In this document: piece by piece, positions 18,376 to 27,316 of the stretch
Position numbering within the stretch: position 1 is the stretch's first letter
Layout of the letters: each line of letters opens with the position of its first letter
Assembly (NCBI GenBank): GCA_003511165.1
Contig: DOJW01000002.1
Location: 661-64,660 of the forward strand
From: Candidatus Dependentiae bacterium
GTDB taxonomy: Bacteria > Babelota > Babeliae > Babelales > UBA12411
DNA: 64,000 nucleotides
Reading direction: 5' to 3'
Made by a program: the position numbers and the translations under genes
The notes under the pieces: generated by a model
What the model saw: the letters and a program-made list of their open reading frames with translations, nothing else
Told to the model about the DNA's origin: nothing
The model's database searches: none

Positions 18376-19491
18376 ATGGTTTTAGGTAAAAGATTTTTTC
18401 GATGTTTTGATTGGATTAATTTTGGTCTGATCATGGCTCTTTTGTCGCTAGGGTTGCTTTTTGTTTTTAGTGCGACCTACTCGCCAGAACATCCTATTTC
18501 ACCTCTTTTTAAAAAACAGTTTTACTGGGCAATCATAGGTCTCGTTTTATATTTTGCTTTTTCGCTCAAAGATGTTCGCAAATTAGTTGATATTGGTTAT
18601 CTGACATATTTTATTATTATCTTACTTTTGATTTATACACATGTTGCGGGACATGTTGCAATGGGAGGTAAACGATGGGTAAATCTATATTTTATGAAGT
18701 TTCAGCCCTCGGAACTTGCTAAATTATTTTTACCGACATTTATAGCATGTTATTTTTCAACGATTTCAAAGGTTGGAAAAATTCAAAAAAATATAACAAT
18801 TTCTTTTAAAAAATCATTATTTCCACTTTCGATTTTACTTTTAAGTTTTGTATTGGTTTTGAAGCAACCTGATTTGGGTACAGCACTCTTAATTTTGTTT
18901 TCTGGAATGATTACTTTGTACGTTGCGGGCCTTGATAAAAAGATTTTTGTAATTTTTGGACTTTTAGCTGTGCTGGGGGCACCCATACTTTGGAAAACGT
19001 TAAAACCATATCAGCAGCAGCGAGTTTTGGTTTTGCTTGGTTATGGCGATATTAGAAAAGAAAGATATCAGATCGAGCAAGCGAAAATCGCGGTAGGTTC
19101 CGGTGGGATTATTGGAAAAGGTATTTTGAACGGCACGCAAAATAAATTAGCTTTTGTGCCTGAAGATCATACAGATTTTATTTTTTCAGTTTTGAGTGAA
19201 GAGCTAGGATTTTTTGGTTCACTGCTTGTGATTTTTTTATTCTTACTTTTGTTTATTCGAATTTTGATTATTATTCTTACCATTATCGATCCTACCATTC
19301 AGATTCTTGCAATTGGGCTACTTGCGCCGATTATGCTCGCCGTTTTTATAAATATTGGCATGGTTGTCGGGATTTTGCCAACCGTCGGTATAGCGCTTCC
19401 TCTGTTTAGTTATGGGGGTAGTAATCTCTGGGTCTCTATGGCTGCGCTTGGATGGTTAAATAACATTGCCATCAGGCGTTTTTATTACTAG
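18376..19491 (+). CDS. rodA: SEDS-family peptidoglycan glycosyltransferase RodA/FtsW
   Basis: A 371-residue polytopic membrane protein with about ten helices. SEDS motifs: 'GGKRWVNL' and 'FQPSELAKL' (about 97-118), 'QPDLGTALL', 'YQIEQAKIAVGSGGIIGKG' and 'PEDHTDFIFSVLSEELGF', plus 'PLFSYGGSN' near the end. It polymerises lipid II into glycan strands. Length and 'QPSELAKL' fit RodA (elongation), but FtsW cannot be excluded by eye. No penicillin-binding protein partner is adjacent; the Kdo transferase follows after 21 bases. Confidence 0.9.
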   Translation: MVLGKRFFRCFDWINFGLIMALLSLGLLFVFSATYSPEHPISPLFKKQFYWAIIGLVLYFAFSLKDVRKLVDIGYLTYFIIILLLIYTHVAGHVAMGGKRWVNLYFMKFQPSELAKLFLPTFIACYFSTISKVGKIQKNITISFKKSLFPLSILLLSFVLVLKQPDLGTALLILFSGMITLYVAGLDKKIFVIFGLLAVLGAPILWKTLKPYQQQRVLVLLGYGDIRKERYQIEQAKIAVGSGGIIGKGILNGTQNKLAFVPEDHTDFIFSVLSEELGFFGSLLVIFLFLLLFIRILIIILTIIDPTIQILAIGLLAPIMLAVFINIGMVVGILPTVGIALPLFSYGGSNLWVSMAALGWLNNIAIRRFYY

Positions 19492-19512
19492 AAAATTTTT
19501 AGGGAAAATTTA

Positions 19513-20826
19513 ATGCCAATTTTTGTAATTTTTATTTTTTATCAAATTTTTCAAATAATAGCATTGCCATTTCTGCTGTTTTATCTTTTGCTACGCAAAA
19601 TAAAAGGCAAAGTTGTTTTTGGATCATTTTGGCAAAGGGTAGGTTTGGTTCCATCTATTGGTTTGAAAAAAGATCAAAAAGTGGTTTGGTTTCACGCTGT
19701 TTCTGTTGGCGAGATTTTGTCGATTCAGAATTTAATAAAAAAGATAAAGAATAGTAATTCTAGCTTGGCTATTTATGTTACATGTGGAACTGATAGCGGC
19801 ATGGCAATGGCCAAAAAATATTTGGATGCAGATTGTATCAGCTATTTACCTTTTGATTTTATTGGTTTTATTTGGCTTGCTTTTAGCAGAATAAAACCGG
19901 ATTTTTTTATTGTGGTAGAGGCTGAGTATTGGCCGAGCTTGCTACTTGTTGCAAAGATGAAAAAAGTGAAAAACTTTTTGATCAATGCGCGCATCTCACC
20001 AAAGTCCGAAAAAAAATATTATGATTTGCGCCAATTTTTTTTGCCGCTTATAAATGTTTTTGATTTTGTTTATACGCAGAGCGATGCAGACAAACAAAGA
20101 TTTGAAAAAATTGGTGTGAATCCAAACAAACTTACAGTTCTTGGCGATATCAAATCTTACAATGTTTTTGAAAAACAAAGAGATTTTTTGCTTGATACGA
20201 AAAATCAAATTTTTAGTTTAAAGTCGCAAGATAAAATTGTACTACTTGCAGGTTCGATCCATCCCTCTGAAGATTTGATCTATCTTGAAATGTTTAAAAA
20301 GTTAAAAGAGCAGTTTGCCAACTTGCAGCTTATCTTGGTTCCTCGTCATCTCATATGGCAGGAAAAACTTATAGCAAATGTAAAAATGCAAAATTTAAAA
20401 TTCAAAGTTTGGAATGAGCAAACAGTTTTTGATGAAAACGAAATTTTGCATTCAAAAGATTTGGATCTGATTGTTGTTTTCAGACTTGGAATGCTTTTCA
20501 AGCTTTATCCGCTTTGCGATATTTTCTTTCTGGGTGGTACATTCGTACCTGTCGGTGGACATAATCTTTTGGAATCTGCTGCATGGGGAAAGCTTTCCAT
20601 ATTTGGTCCAAACTTTCAAAATTGTGCAGAAACCGCCAAAAAACTTTTGTCAGCAAATGCTGCTTTTGACGTTTGTGATGAAAAAGATCTTTTTGTAAAA
20701 GTTCAAAATTTATTGAATGATTCAGCACAGATCAAAACTTGCGGTGATAAAGCCAAAAATTGGCTTGCAGATGAAGCTGCAAGGGTTGAATGCGGGATCA
20801 AATCTTTGGTTGAGAAGTTTGTTTAA
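19513..20826 (+). CDS. waaA: 3-deoxy-D-manno-octulosonic acid (Kdo) transferase
   Basis: A 437-residue membrane-anchored glycosyltransferase. The N-terminal hydrophobic anchor (1-27) is followed by the WaaA N-domain 'WFHAVSVGEI' (about 58-67) with the conserved acidic residue and 'EAEYWPSLL'. The C-domain shows 'LLAGSIHPSED', 'LVPRHL', 'FFLGGTFVPVGGHNLLESAAWG' and 'FGPNFQN'. It adds Kdo to lipid A, so the organism makes LPS. It follows rodA closely (likely one transcript) and overlaps the converging gene by 4 bases. Confidence 0.95.
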   Translation: MPIFVIFIFYQIFQIIALPFLLFYLLLRKIKGKVVFGSFWQRVGLVPSIGLKKDQKVVWFHAVSVGEILSIQNLIKKIKNSNSSLAIYVTCGTDSGMAMAKKYLDADCISYLPFDFIGFIWLAFSRIKPDFFIVVEAEYWPSLLLVAKMKKVKNFLINARISPKSEKKYYDLRQFFLPLINVFDFVYTQSDADKQRFEKIGVNPNKLTVLGDIKSYNVFEKQRDFLLDTKNQIFSLKSQDKIVLLAGSIHPSEDLIYLEMFKKLKEQFANLQLILVPRHLIWQEKLIANVKMQNLKFKVWNEQTVFDENEILHSKDLDLIVVFRLGMLFKLYPLCDIFFLGGTFVPVGGHNLLESAAWGKLSIFGPNFQNCAETAKKLLSANAAFDVCDEKDLFVKVQNLLNDSAQIKTCGDKAKNWLADEAARVECGIKSLVEKFV

Positions 20827-22202
20827 TCTTCTAATTTTGCTAATGAGATTTTTAATAGATCTAGTGCTAGTTGCCCGGATATTACGCGTGCTTTAAATAC
20901 TGAAAGCGGTTTGTCCGGCGAAGAGGAAATCAATTCGTCCATTTCTTTTTGATAATATTGTAGCCTCTGTTCTAATAATTTTTGTTGTTCTCTTTTAACT
21001 GTAATAAGATCTTTTTGGGCAATTTGAGATAAATCTGCAACATTTTGTAGGTGTTGTTGTAAATCTTGTTCACGTTGCGACATTAAATCTTCTAATGCAT
21101 CTTTGGATCTTAAATTTTGTGCAGCTGTATCTTCTCCTAGCATACCTAACTGTTCTGTTGATTGTTGTTGAAGTTCTTTTGATTGTTGTACAACTGCGCT
21201 AAGTAAAAGAGTTGCCATTTGAGTATCTTTTTCAGATTCTGCTCGAAGCTCTTCCGATTTTTTTAGGTTTTCAGCATGCCTGATATCTTCTTCTTTATGT
21301 TGTTGCTCTTGCTTTTGTGATTCTTCTCGATGTTGAAGTCTTAAAGCCTCCGTTTCTTTGGCGTGTTGAGCTAATAAATCTTCTTCTAGCATGCCTAATT
21401 GTTCATTTTGTTCTGATTTAAGTTCTTTTAACTTAATTTGAGTTGACTGTTCGTTTCTAACAACTTCTTCTTTTTGACTTTGTAGTTCTGTTCTATGTTG
21501 TTGCTCTTTTTTTTGTAATTCTTGTTGGAGAGTTCTTTTTTGAAAAAATAATTCATCTTCATGTTTTTGTGCTTGTTCTTCTAGTTTTCCTTGCAATGTT
21601 GATAGCTCGTCTGTTTTTTTATCTTGTTCTGTTATCAGGAGCATTACAGATTTATGTCGCTCTTCTTCAATTTGTTGTTTTAGTAATTTTTCTTGTTGTT
21701 GTAAAGCTGCTAAATTTCTATCTTTTAATCTAAGTTCTTCGGCGTGTTGTTTTTTAAGTCCTTCTTGTTCTTGCTGAAATTCATATTCACTTTTTGGTGA
21801 ATTAGCTAAAAATTTTAGGCCTTCGGTATCTTTTTTTAGATTTTTTTTAGTTTGATCGTTAGCTGGAAAACTTTCTTCTGTTCTAGCATTCTGTGTTTGC
21901 GGTATTAAATCGAAATTTGGATTTTGAGAACCGAGTAATGGTTTGTTATTTACAGCATATTGTTGTGGCGAAGTATTTTTTTTCCCTGCTTCAATTATTT
22001 CCTTTGGAGGCTGAGCTGAAAATTTTGAATAAATAAATGCAGCTATTGCCGCTGAAACTGTTGTAACTCCTGCAGCAGCGGTGAGTACGACCACTTTGGC
22101 TTGTGTTGAATATTCTGCTTTTATTTGTTGTGTTGAAAATGCACAAAAAAGTGATAAAAGTACTAAATTTCTTACTTTTTTATTATTTGTTAAATTTTTC
22201 AT
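20823..22202 (-). CDS. Secreted or membrane-anchored Gln-rich coiled-coil protein
   Basis: A 459-residue protein that I cannot place in a family. Residues 1-29 form a signal peptide ending in 'IKAEYS'. A second hydrophobic stretch (about 35-56, rich in Ala, Val and Thr) is a membrane anchor. From about 130 to 430 it is an uninterrupted Gln/Glu/Lys-rich coiled coil with irregular repeats such as 'QLGMLGEDTAAQ' and 'EQLGMLEEDLLAQH'. A structural or surface role is plausible. It ends in the last bases of waaA on the opposite strand. Confidence 0.75.
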   Translation of the reverse strand: MKNLTNNKKVRNLVLLSLFCAFSTQQIKAEYSTQAKVVVLTAAAGVTTVSAAIAAFIYSKFSAQPPKEIIEAGKKNTSPQQYAVNNKPLLGSQNPNFDLIPQTQNARTEESFPANDQTKKNLKKDTEGLKFLANSPKSEYEFQQEQEGLKKQHAEELRLKDRNLAALQQQEKLLKQQIEEERHKSVMLLITEQDKKTDELSTLQGKLEEQAQKHEDELFFQKRTLQQELQKKEQQHRTELQSQKEEVVRNEQSTQIKLKELKSEQNEQLGMLEEDLLAQHAKETEALRLQHREESQKQEQQHKEEDIRHAENLKKSEELRAESEKDTQMATLLLSAVVQQSKELQQQSTEQLGMLGEDTAAQNLRSKDALEDLMSQREQDLQQHLQNVADLSQIAQKDLITVKREQQKLLEQRLQYYQKEMDELISSSPDKPLSVFKARVISGQLALDLLKISLAKLED

Positions 22203-22345
22203 TAATTAACCTTTCCATCTATAGTCGATTCAGATATAAATATTTTGAAAGTTTTGTATTTAATTTTATTTCAATTTAGTATGTAGAAATCGTGTTTTTT
22301 TGTCAAAAGGGTAGGTATAGCAATTAACGTTTTGGAAGTAAAAGT

Positions 22346-22804
22346 ATGATTTTTATAAAAAATAGTCAAAAAAAGATCAAAATCGACATAAATAAGATAG
22401 AACAAAAGCTGCAAAAACTGCTTAATTTTCTAAAAATGAAGGATTTTGATGTTTCACTTTGGTTCACAACCGACACAACGATAAGAAAGTTTAATAAAAA
22501 ATATCGTAAAAAAGATAAAGCGACCGATATTTTATCTTTTCCTTACCATGTTCATCTAAAACCTGGTCAAAAAATAGAGATAAAAACTGAGGAAGATAAC
22601 AATCTCGGGGATATCATAATTTCGCTAAAATTTGTGAAAAAACATTCGGAGTTGGATGGGGTTGATTTCAATTTGTATATAAATATTTTACTTGTTCATG
22701 GAATAGCACATTTGCTTGGGTATGATCATGAAACTGATAGCGACTTTAAAGTGATGCAAAAGTTTGAAAAAAGTCTTTTGTCAGAAATTTGTGGAAAAAA
22801 TTAA
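22346..22804 (+). CDS. ybeY: Endoribonuclease YbeY (16S rRNA maturation)
   Basis: A 152-residue zinc-dependent RNase of normal length. The N-terminal part has 'RKKDKATDILSFPY', where the family has 'R..d..TDVLSFp', and the zinc site is 'HGIAHLLGYDHETD' (HGxxHLxGYDH) at about 120-133. YbeY processes the 3' end of 16S rRNA and helps ribosome quality control. It reads alone; the next gene on this strand is a small acidic protein. Confidence 0.95.
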   Translation: MIFIKNSQKKIKIDINKIEQKLQKLLNFLKMKDFDVSLWFTTDTTIRKFNKKYRKKDKATDILSFPYHVHLKPGQKIEIKTEEDNNLGDIIISLKFVKKHSELDGVDFNLYINILLVHGIAHLLGYDHETDSDFKVMQKFEKSLLSEICGKN

Positions 22805-23047
22805 AATTCTATTCCAAGCAGCAAATCAAATAGCCTTTGAAAATGGGGTAATTCTCCGGCAGAAACAATTTTTTAAATTGAGAAATAAATATTGATAAAG
22901 CTATAAAAGCGAGTAACCTAAATATTGTCTTCAAATAAATTTCTTCCAAAATAGTCCCCCCACGGAGTTTTAGAAGCAAGTTTATTTGAAGATCTTTTGA
23001 TAAAAATTCCATGTAAATATATAGAAGTTGAGACTTTAGGGACAAAA

Positions 23048-23287
23048 ATGAATATCGCACTTAAAAACATACAAAAATTATCATTAGAGAGTGGGTATGA
23101 ACCAATTTACAGCATTATTTATGATCCAAATTATGCAACAGTAATTCATCAAACAGATATTTCAGAAGATGACAATTTTGATGAAGAAATTGAAGATGGA
23201 AGCTCTTTGGATGATGAAATAGATGGTTTTGAAGAGATTGCCGATATCTTATATTTCCCAGGTTTTGATGAAATTGCAGAAGCATAA
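23048..23287 (+). CDS. Small acidic protein of unknown function
   Basis: A 79-residue protein from ATG 23048; a TTG start 51 bases upstream is possible but has no ribosome-binding site, while AGGGA lies near 23038. About half of the C-terminal 45 residues are Asp or Glu ('DDNFDEEIEDGSSLDDEIDG'). I do not recognise a family. The N-terminal part 'NIALKNIQKLSLESGYEPIYSIIYD' looks folded. It may be a small regulator or a DNA-mimic-like protein, which is only a guess from charge. Confidence 0.55.
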   Translation: MNIALKNIQKLSLESGYEPIYSIIYDPNYATVIHQTDISEDDNFDEEIEDGSSLDDEIDGFEEIADILYFPGFDEIAEA

Positions 23288-23316
23288 AATAATTCACGAA
23301 TAATCTATTCGGCCCG

Positions 23317-24081
23317 CTATTGGTTAATAATAGTTTGTTGATTTACCAAATCAGACGCCTTCTTTTCTTCGATTCTTATATTTTCAAAAAATCTGTTTAT
23401 ATCAAAAAATTGTATTATCATTTTTGCGTTTTCGTCGTTGCTAATTAAATAAACATTGTTTGGGAGCAAAAGATTAGCATTTTCTTGTGCTGGCAAATCT
23501 CCTTCGAAAACAAAAATATTTTTAGGCTTAGTGAGTATAGTGAGCGTTAAATCGCTAATTTTATTATCTTTTGGTAAAGCTATCTTTTTTACCGACCAAT
23601 AAAGCATCTCGTTTTTGTCTTTTTTCTTTTCATACGAATACATTACGGCTTGGTCAGATGCAATTTGCGCTGTGGAAAAAGTGTTGCTGCGGATTTTGTT
23701 TAATGTGATCGGATCGGTAATTAATAGATAGATTTTGGTTGGCGGGGTGTGGCGCAAAAGGAATGTTATAAAACCTTCAGTGCTGGAATAATCTGTGTAA
23801 CCGGCATAGGTTGCCATGACGCCGCTAAGTGGTGGCACAATAGAGTTTTTTAAATTTCCTTTTATTAATTTGTTATTTATTTTTTGAGGAGCTATTTGCT
23901 CTTTTGAATACTTTTCAACTTTTTGAGCTTTGTTTTTTTCAAGATCTTTTTGTATCGCTTTGATGACTTTTTCATTTGGTTGTTGCAACTGCAAAATTAT
24001 ATTTGGGTCACAATTTATTTTGAAAATTACTGCAATGCATAGGCAAATAATTACAAAACAGATTATCTTTGATATCTTCAT
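23317..24081 (-). CDS. Membrane-anchored or exported protein of unknown function
   Basis: A 254-residue protein with an N-terminal hydrophobic segment (residues 5-22) ending in Cys ('FKINCDP'), either a signal anchor or a weak lipoprotein site. After a lysine-rich linker comes a compact domain of about 160 residues ('GVMATYAGYTDYSS...FLLRHTPPTKIYLLITDP'). I do not recognise it. The pattern of alternating strands and the segment 'IFVFEGDLP' suggest an alpha/beta domain. It is divergent from rsmG. Confidence 0.65.
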   Translation of the reverse strand: MKISKIICFVIICLCIAVIFKINCDPNIILQLQQPNEKVIKAIQKDLEKNKAQKVEKYSKEQIAPQKINNKLIKGNLKNSIVPPLSGVMATYAGYTDYSSTEGFITFLLRHTPPTKIYLLITDPITLNKIRSNTFSTAQIASDQAVMYSYEKKKDKNEMLYWSVKKIALPKDNKISDLTLTILTKPKNIFVFEGDLPAQENANLLLPNNVYLISNDENAKMIIQFFDINRFFENIRIEEKKASDLVNQQTIINQ

Positions 24082-24177
24082 TTTTATTCTCCTAATTTAA
24101 CGGTTTATTTATAAATTTTAACAAATACATTTTTTATTCTTCTACAAAATTAAATTTTGATTGAAAAGGCTTTTTAC

Positions 24178-24813
24178 ATGGAAATAAATAAAAAAGAACA
24201 AACCATTTGGAACATATTTGCTGAAAGAGAAAAATTGACACCTCAGCAGCTTGAATTGTTTCAAAAATATGCTTATATGCTTATCGAATGGAACAAAAAG
24301 TTTAATTTGACAGCCATTACCGGTTTACAAGAAATAGTGACAAAGCATTTTATCGATTCATTAGCTTTGCGAAAATATGTTGATTTGAACAATGTAAAGT
24401 CTATTGGTGATATTGGGGCGGGTGCAGGATTTCCGGGTGTGCCTCTAAATATTGTGTATCCTGATTTGGGTGTGATTTTGATCGAAGTAAATCATAAAAA
24501 AATTCAATTTTTAGAAGCTTTAATTGCGCAGTTGGGATTAAAAAACATTGAAATTTGTGATCTTGATTGGCGAACATTTTTGCGAAAAACAGAAAGCGAA
24601 GTCGAATATTTTGTTTCCCGTGCAACTATGGATCCGGCAGAACTTTGCCGAATGTTTAAACCTTCATGCCCATACAAAAATAGTAAGCTTGTTTACTGGG
24701 CAACCAGCAAATTTGAAATTGATAAAAAACTGCAGGAATTTGTGCTTGATACCAAAGAATACAGTCTTGGTTACGCGGATCGAAAATTAATCTTTTTTGG
24801 ATTGAAAAAATAG
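24178..24813 (+). CDS. rsmG: 16S rRNA (guanine-N7) methyltransferase RsmG
   Basis: A 211-residue SAM-dependent methyltransferase. I start it at ATG 24178 with AAAAGG about nine bases upstream rather than at the TTG 21 bases earlier. Features: 'WNKKFNLTAI' (about 42-51), the SAM loop 'DIGAGAGFPGVPL' (about 78-90) and 'FVSRAT' (about 148). It methylates G527 of 16S rRNA. The family is also called GidB. A terminator follows immediately. Confidence 0.95.
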   Translation: MEINKKEQTIWNIFAEREKLTPQQLELFQKYAYMLIEWNKKFNLTAITGLQEIVTKHFIDSLALRKYVDLNNVKSIGDIGAGAGFPGVPLNIVYPDLGVILIEVNHKKIQFLEALIAQLGLKNIEICDLDWRTFLRKTESEVEYFVSRATMDPAELCRMFKPSCPYKNSKLVYWATSKFEIDKKLQEFVLDTKEYSLGYADRKLIFFGLKK

Positions 24814-24818
24814 TTAAG

Positions 24819-24850
24819 AAAAAGGGGTGATTTTTATCACCCCTTTTTTA
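24819..24850. terminator. Bidirectional terminator between rsmG and valS
   Basis: Stem aaaaaggggtgat / atcacccctttttt (24819-24831 and about 24835-24848) with A- and T-runs on its sides. It can stop both rsmG and valS transcripts. It shares its core with the hairpin at 3706. Confidence 0.92.
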
Positions 24851-24861
24851 TGCTTTTGATT

Positions 24862-27306
24862 TTATTTTAAACAGACTTTTGCCATCCAAGTTTCACCTTC
24901 TTGTAGCAAACTTGGAGCTTCTAGTTTTTCTTCTTTGTATATTATCTGTTTTGCATTTGTTACACCCAAAATCACATTTTCTTCAGATTTAATTAGATCG
25001 AATGTTTTGCTATCACTTCCAAAGATTTGTAACTCTTTAAGCTCGGTTTTGAGCGAGAGCGCTTTTTCACTTTTTAGTTTTCTTACCTGACCAATTATGT
25101 TTACTAATTCATCGAAGATAGTTGCGCTATTTGTAAATTCATAAGAAAAGCGTTTAGCATCCAATTTTGTTTGGTGCAGTGAGATGTGATCTTCTTTGTC
25201 TTTATAAATAATTTGGTAGATAGATTCGCTGATGTAAGGAACAAATGGTGCAAAAAGTTGTAATATTCCAAATCCAACTTCATAAAGTGCAAAGCGTGTG
25301 CTTTCAATCTCTTTTTTTGAATACTTATCTGGATTAAAGAATTGGTCTTTAACAAGTTCAAGGTAGTTATCACAGAAAATTTGCCAGAAAAATGTTTCGA
25401 TTTCTTGGAGCGCTGCTGTGTATTCGTAAGTATCAAATTGTTTTATGTACTGCGCATATGTTTGGCTAAATTTGTGTAAAAGCCACTGATTTAATTTACC
25501 ATGTTTGATATTTTCTGATTTTTCATAATTTGCGATATGTTCTTTGCAAAATCTAAATGCGTTCCAAAGTTTTGTTACAAGTCTATTTCCAATTTTTAGC
25601 TGTGTATCATTTAGTATTGTATCGCATCCAAGTCTTCCGTTTGCTGACCAATAGCGAATAGTATCTGTTGGGTAAAGCTCGAGCATAGATTGTGGAGTGA
25701 ACTTTGCATTGCCTTTGGACTTTGAAATTTTTTCTTTGCCATCCGCCGTTACATAACCCGAAAGAGCAATGGTTGTCCATGGTAATGTTTTGTTATGATA
25801 ATGCGCTTTTACGATTGTATAAAAAGCCCAAGTGCGAATGATGTCATGTGCTTGTGGTCGTAAACTCATAGGCATCTTTATACCAACATCATTTTGCGGC
25901 CAGTTTGCGTTTAGCTGGGGGGTTAATGCTGATGTCGCCCAAGTGTCCATGACATCTGTTTCAGCTTTTATATTTGTGCTGCCACATTTATCACATTTTC
26001 CTGCAGGATATGTAGTTTCTTGTGGATCGATTGGAAGATCTTTTTCTTGTGCGAGCAATGTGCAACCACAATCTTGACAATGCCAAACTGGAAATGGAAC
26101 GCCATAAAATCTCTGGCGTGAGATGCACCAATCCCAAGCTAGGTTTTCTACCCAGTCGTTGTAGCGTGATTGCATAAATTTTGGTTTCCACTCAATTTTG
26201 TTTGCAGCGTCTATAAACTCTTGTTTGTGGTCCAATATTTTGATAAACCATTGTGTCAAAATTAAATATTCGATTTCTTGTTTGCAACGTTCGTGAGTGT
26301 TAACAGGGTGTGTAATTTGTTTTTGTGCTAAAAGTTTTCCGCTTTCTTTGAGTAATTCTAAAATCTTTTTGCGTGCATCGTGAACTCTTAATCCTTCAAG
26401 CTGTCCGCTTTTGGCTGTCCATTTACCATCGAAGCCGATGATTTGAATAAACGGTAAATTGTACTTTTTCTGCCACCAGATGTCGGTTTGATCACCGAAC
26501 GTGCAGCACATTACTAGACCGGTTCCTTTTTCGACGCTTACCTTTTCATCAGGTAAAATTTGTACTTTTTGGTTGTAGATTGGTGTGATTGCATATTTGT
26601 TTTTTAAATGTGAATAACGAGAATCTGAAGGATTGTAAAAAATAGCAACGCATGCAGCAAGAAGTTCTGGCCTTGTGGTAGAAATCGTAAGTTTTTCGCC
26701 GGTTTCTGTTTCAAATTCTATGTCGTTGAAAGTTGATGAAACATCTATATTTTCAAGTTCTGCTTGAGCAACTGTTGTTTGGCAAGTTGTGCAGTAAAGT
26801 GATGGTTCATCTTTGCGATAAACAAGATTTTTTTTATAAAGATCTAAAAATGAAATTTGAGAAATCTTACGACTTTTTGGAGAAATTGTGGAATAAATTA
26901 AATTCCAGTCAATTGAAAGCCCCATAGTTTTCCAAAGTTCTTCAAACTGCTTTTCAGCTTCGTGTGATTCTTTTAGGCATAGTTCGATGAAATCTGATCT
27001 TTTCATCATTTTGCCTTTGATCTGATGTTTTTTCTCAACAAATTTCTCTGTTGCAAGCCCATTGTCATCAAATCCCATTGGGTAAAAAACATTGAATCCG
27101 CGCATTCTCTTGTAGCGGGCAATCAAATCTTGCTGGGTATAAGAGTACATGTGTCCCATGTGCAAACTGCCGGAAACTGTTGGCGGAGGAGTATCGATGC
27201 TAAAAAGTTCTTTTTTTGAATCTTTATCAAATTCGTTAATTTTATTTTCTTCCCAAAGCTTTCTTGCTTGTGGTTCAAAAATCTTATGATCAAAATTCTT
27301 TTCCAT
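24862..27306 (-). CDS. valS: Valyl-tRNA synthetase
   Basis: An 814-residue class I synthetase. HIGH-type motif 'PPPTVSGSLHMGHM' (about 37-50) and KMSKS-type 'KISKSKGN' (about 529) are both intact. Zinc-type cysteines are visible in 'CTTCQTTVAQAELEN' and 'CQDCGCTLL...CDKCGS'. It is about 130 residues shorter than E. coli ValS and lacks its long C-terminal coiled coil. The phrase 'NVFYPMGFDDNGLATEKFVEKK' resembles the archaeal/rickettsial ValS type. It charges tRNA-Val in the cytoplasm. YchF lies just upstream on the same strand (10-base gap). Confidence 0.97.
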   Translation of the reverse strand: MEKNFDHKIFEPQARKLWEENKINEFDKDSKKELFSIDTPPPTVSGSLHMGHMYSYTQQDLIARYKRMRGFNVFYPMGFDDNGLATEKFVEKKHQIKGKMMKRSDFIELCLKESHEAEKQFEELWKTMGLSIDWNLIYSTISPKSRKISQISFLDLYKKNLVYRKDEPSLYCTTCQTTVAQAELENIDVSSTFNDIEFETETGEKLTISTTRPELLAACVAIFYNPSDSRYSHLKNKYAITPIYNQKVQILPDEKVSVEKGTGLVMCCTFGDQTDIWWQKKYNLPFIQIIGFDGKWTAKSGQLEGLRVHDARKKILELLKESGKLLAQKQITHPVNTHERCKQEIEYLILTQWFIKILDHKQEFIDAANKIEWKPKFMQSRYNDWVENLAWDWCISRQRFYGVPFPVWHCQDCGCTLLAQEKDLPIDPQETTYPAGKCDKCGSTNIKAETDVMDTWATSALTPQLNANWPQNDVGIKMPMSLRPQAHDIIRTWAFYTIVKAHYHNKTLPWTTIALSGYVTADGKEKISKSKGNAKFTPQSMLELYPTDTIRYWSANGRLGCDTILNDTQLKIGNRLVTKLWNAFRFCKEHIANYEKSENIKHGKLNQWLLHKFSQTYAQYIKQFDTYEYTAALQEIETFFWQIFCDNYLELVKDQFFNPDKYSKKEIESTRFALYEVGFGILQLFAPFVPYISESIYQIIYKDKEDHISLHQTKLDAKRFSYEFTNSATIFDELVNIIGQVRKLKSEKALSLKTELKELQIFGSDSKTFDLIKSEENVILGVTNAKQIIYKEEKLEAPSLLQEGETWMAKVCLK

Positions 27307-27316
27307 TATTTCCCTT

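Noticed and set aside
22809..23060. An 83-residue minus-strand frame with a hydrophobic stretch between ybeY and the acidic gene
   Set aside because: No ribosome-binding site before its candidate starts, overlaps the start of the plus-strand acidic gene, and ends right at the ybeY stop. Possible but not supported.
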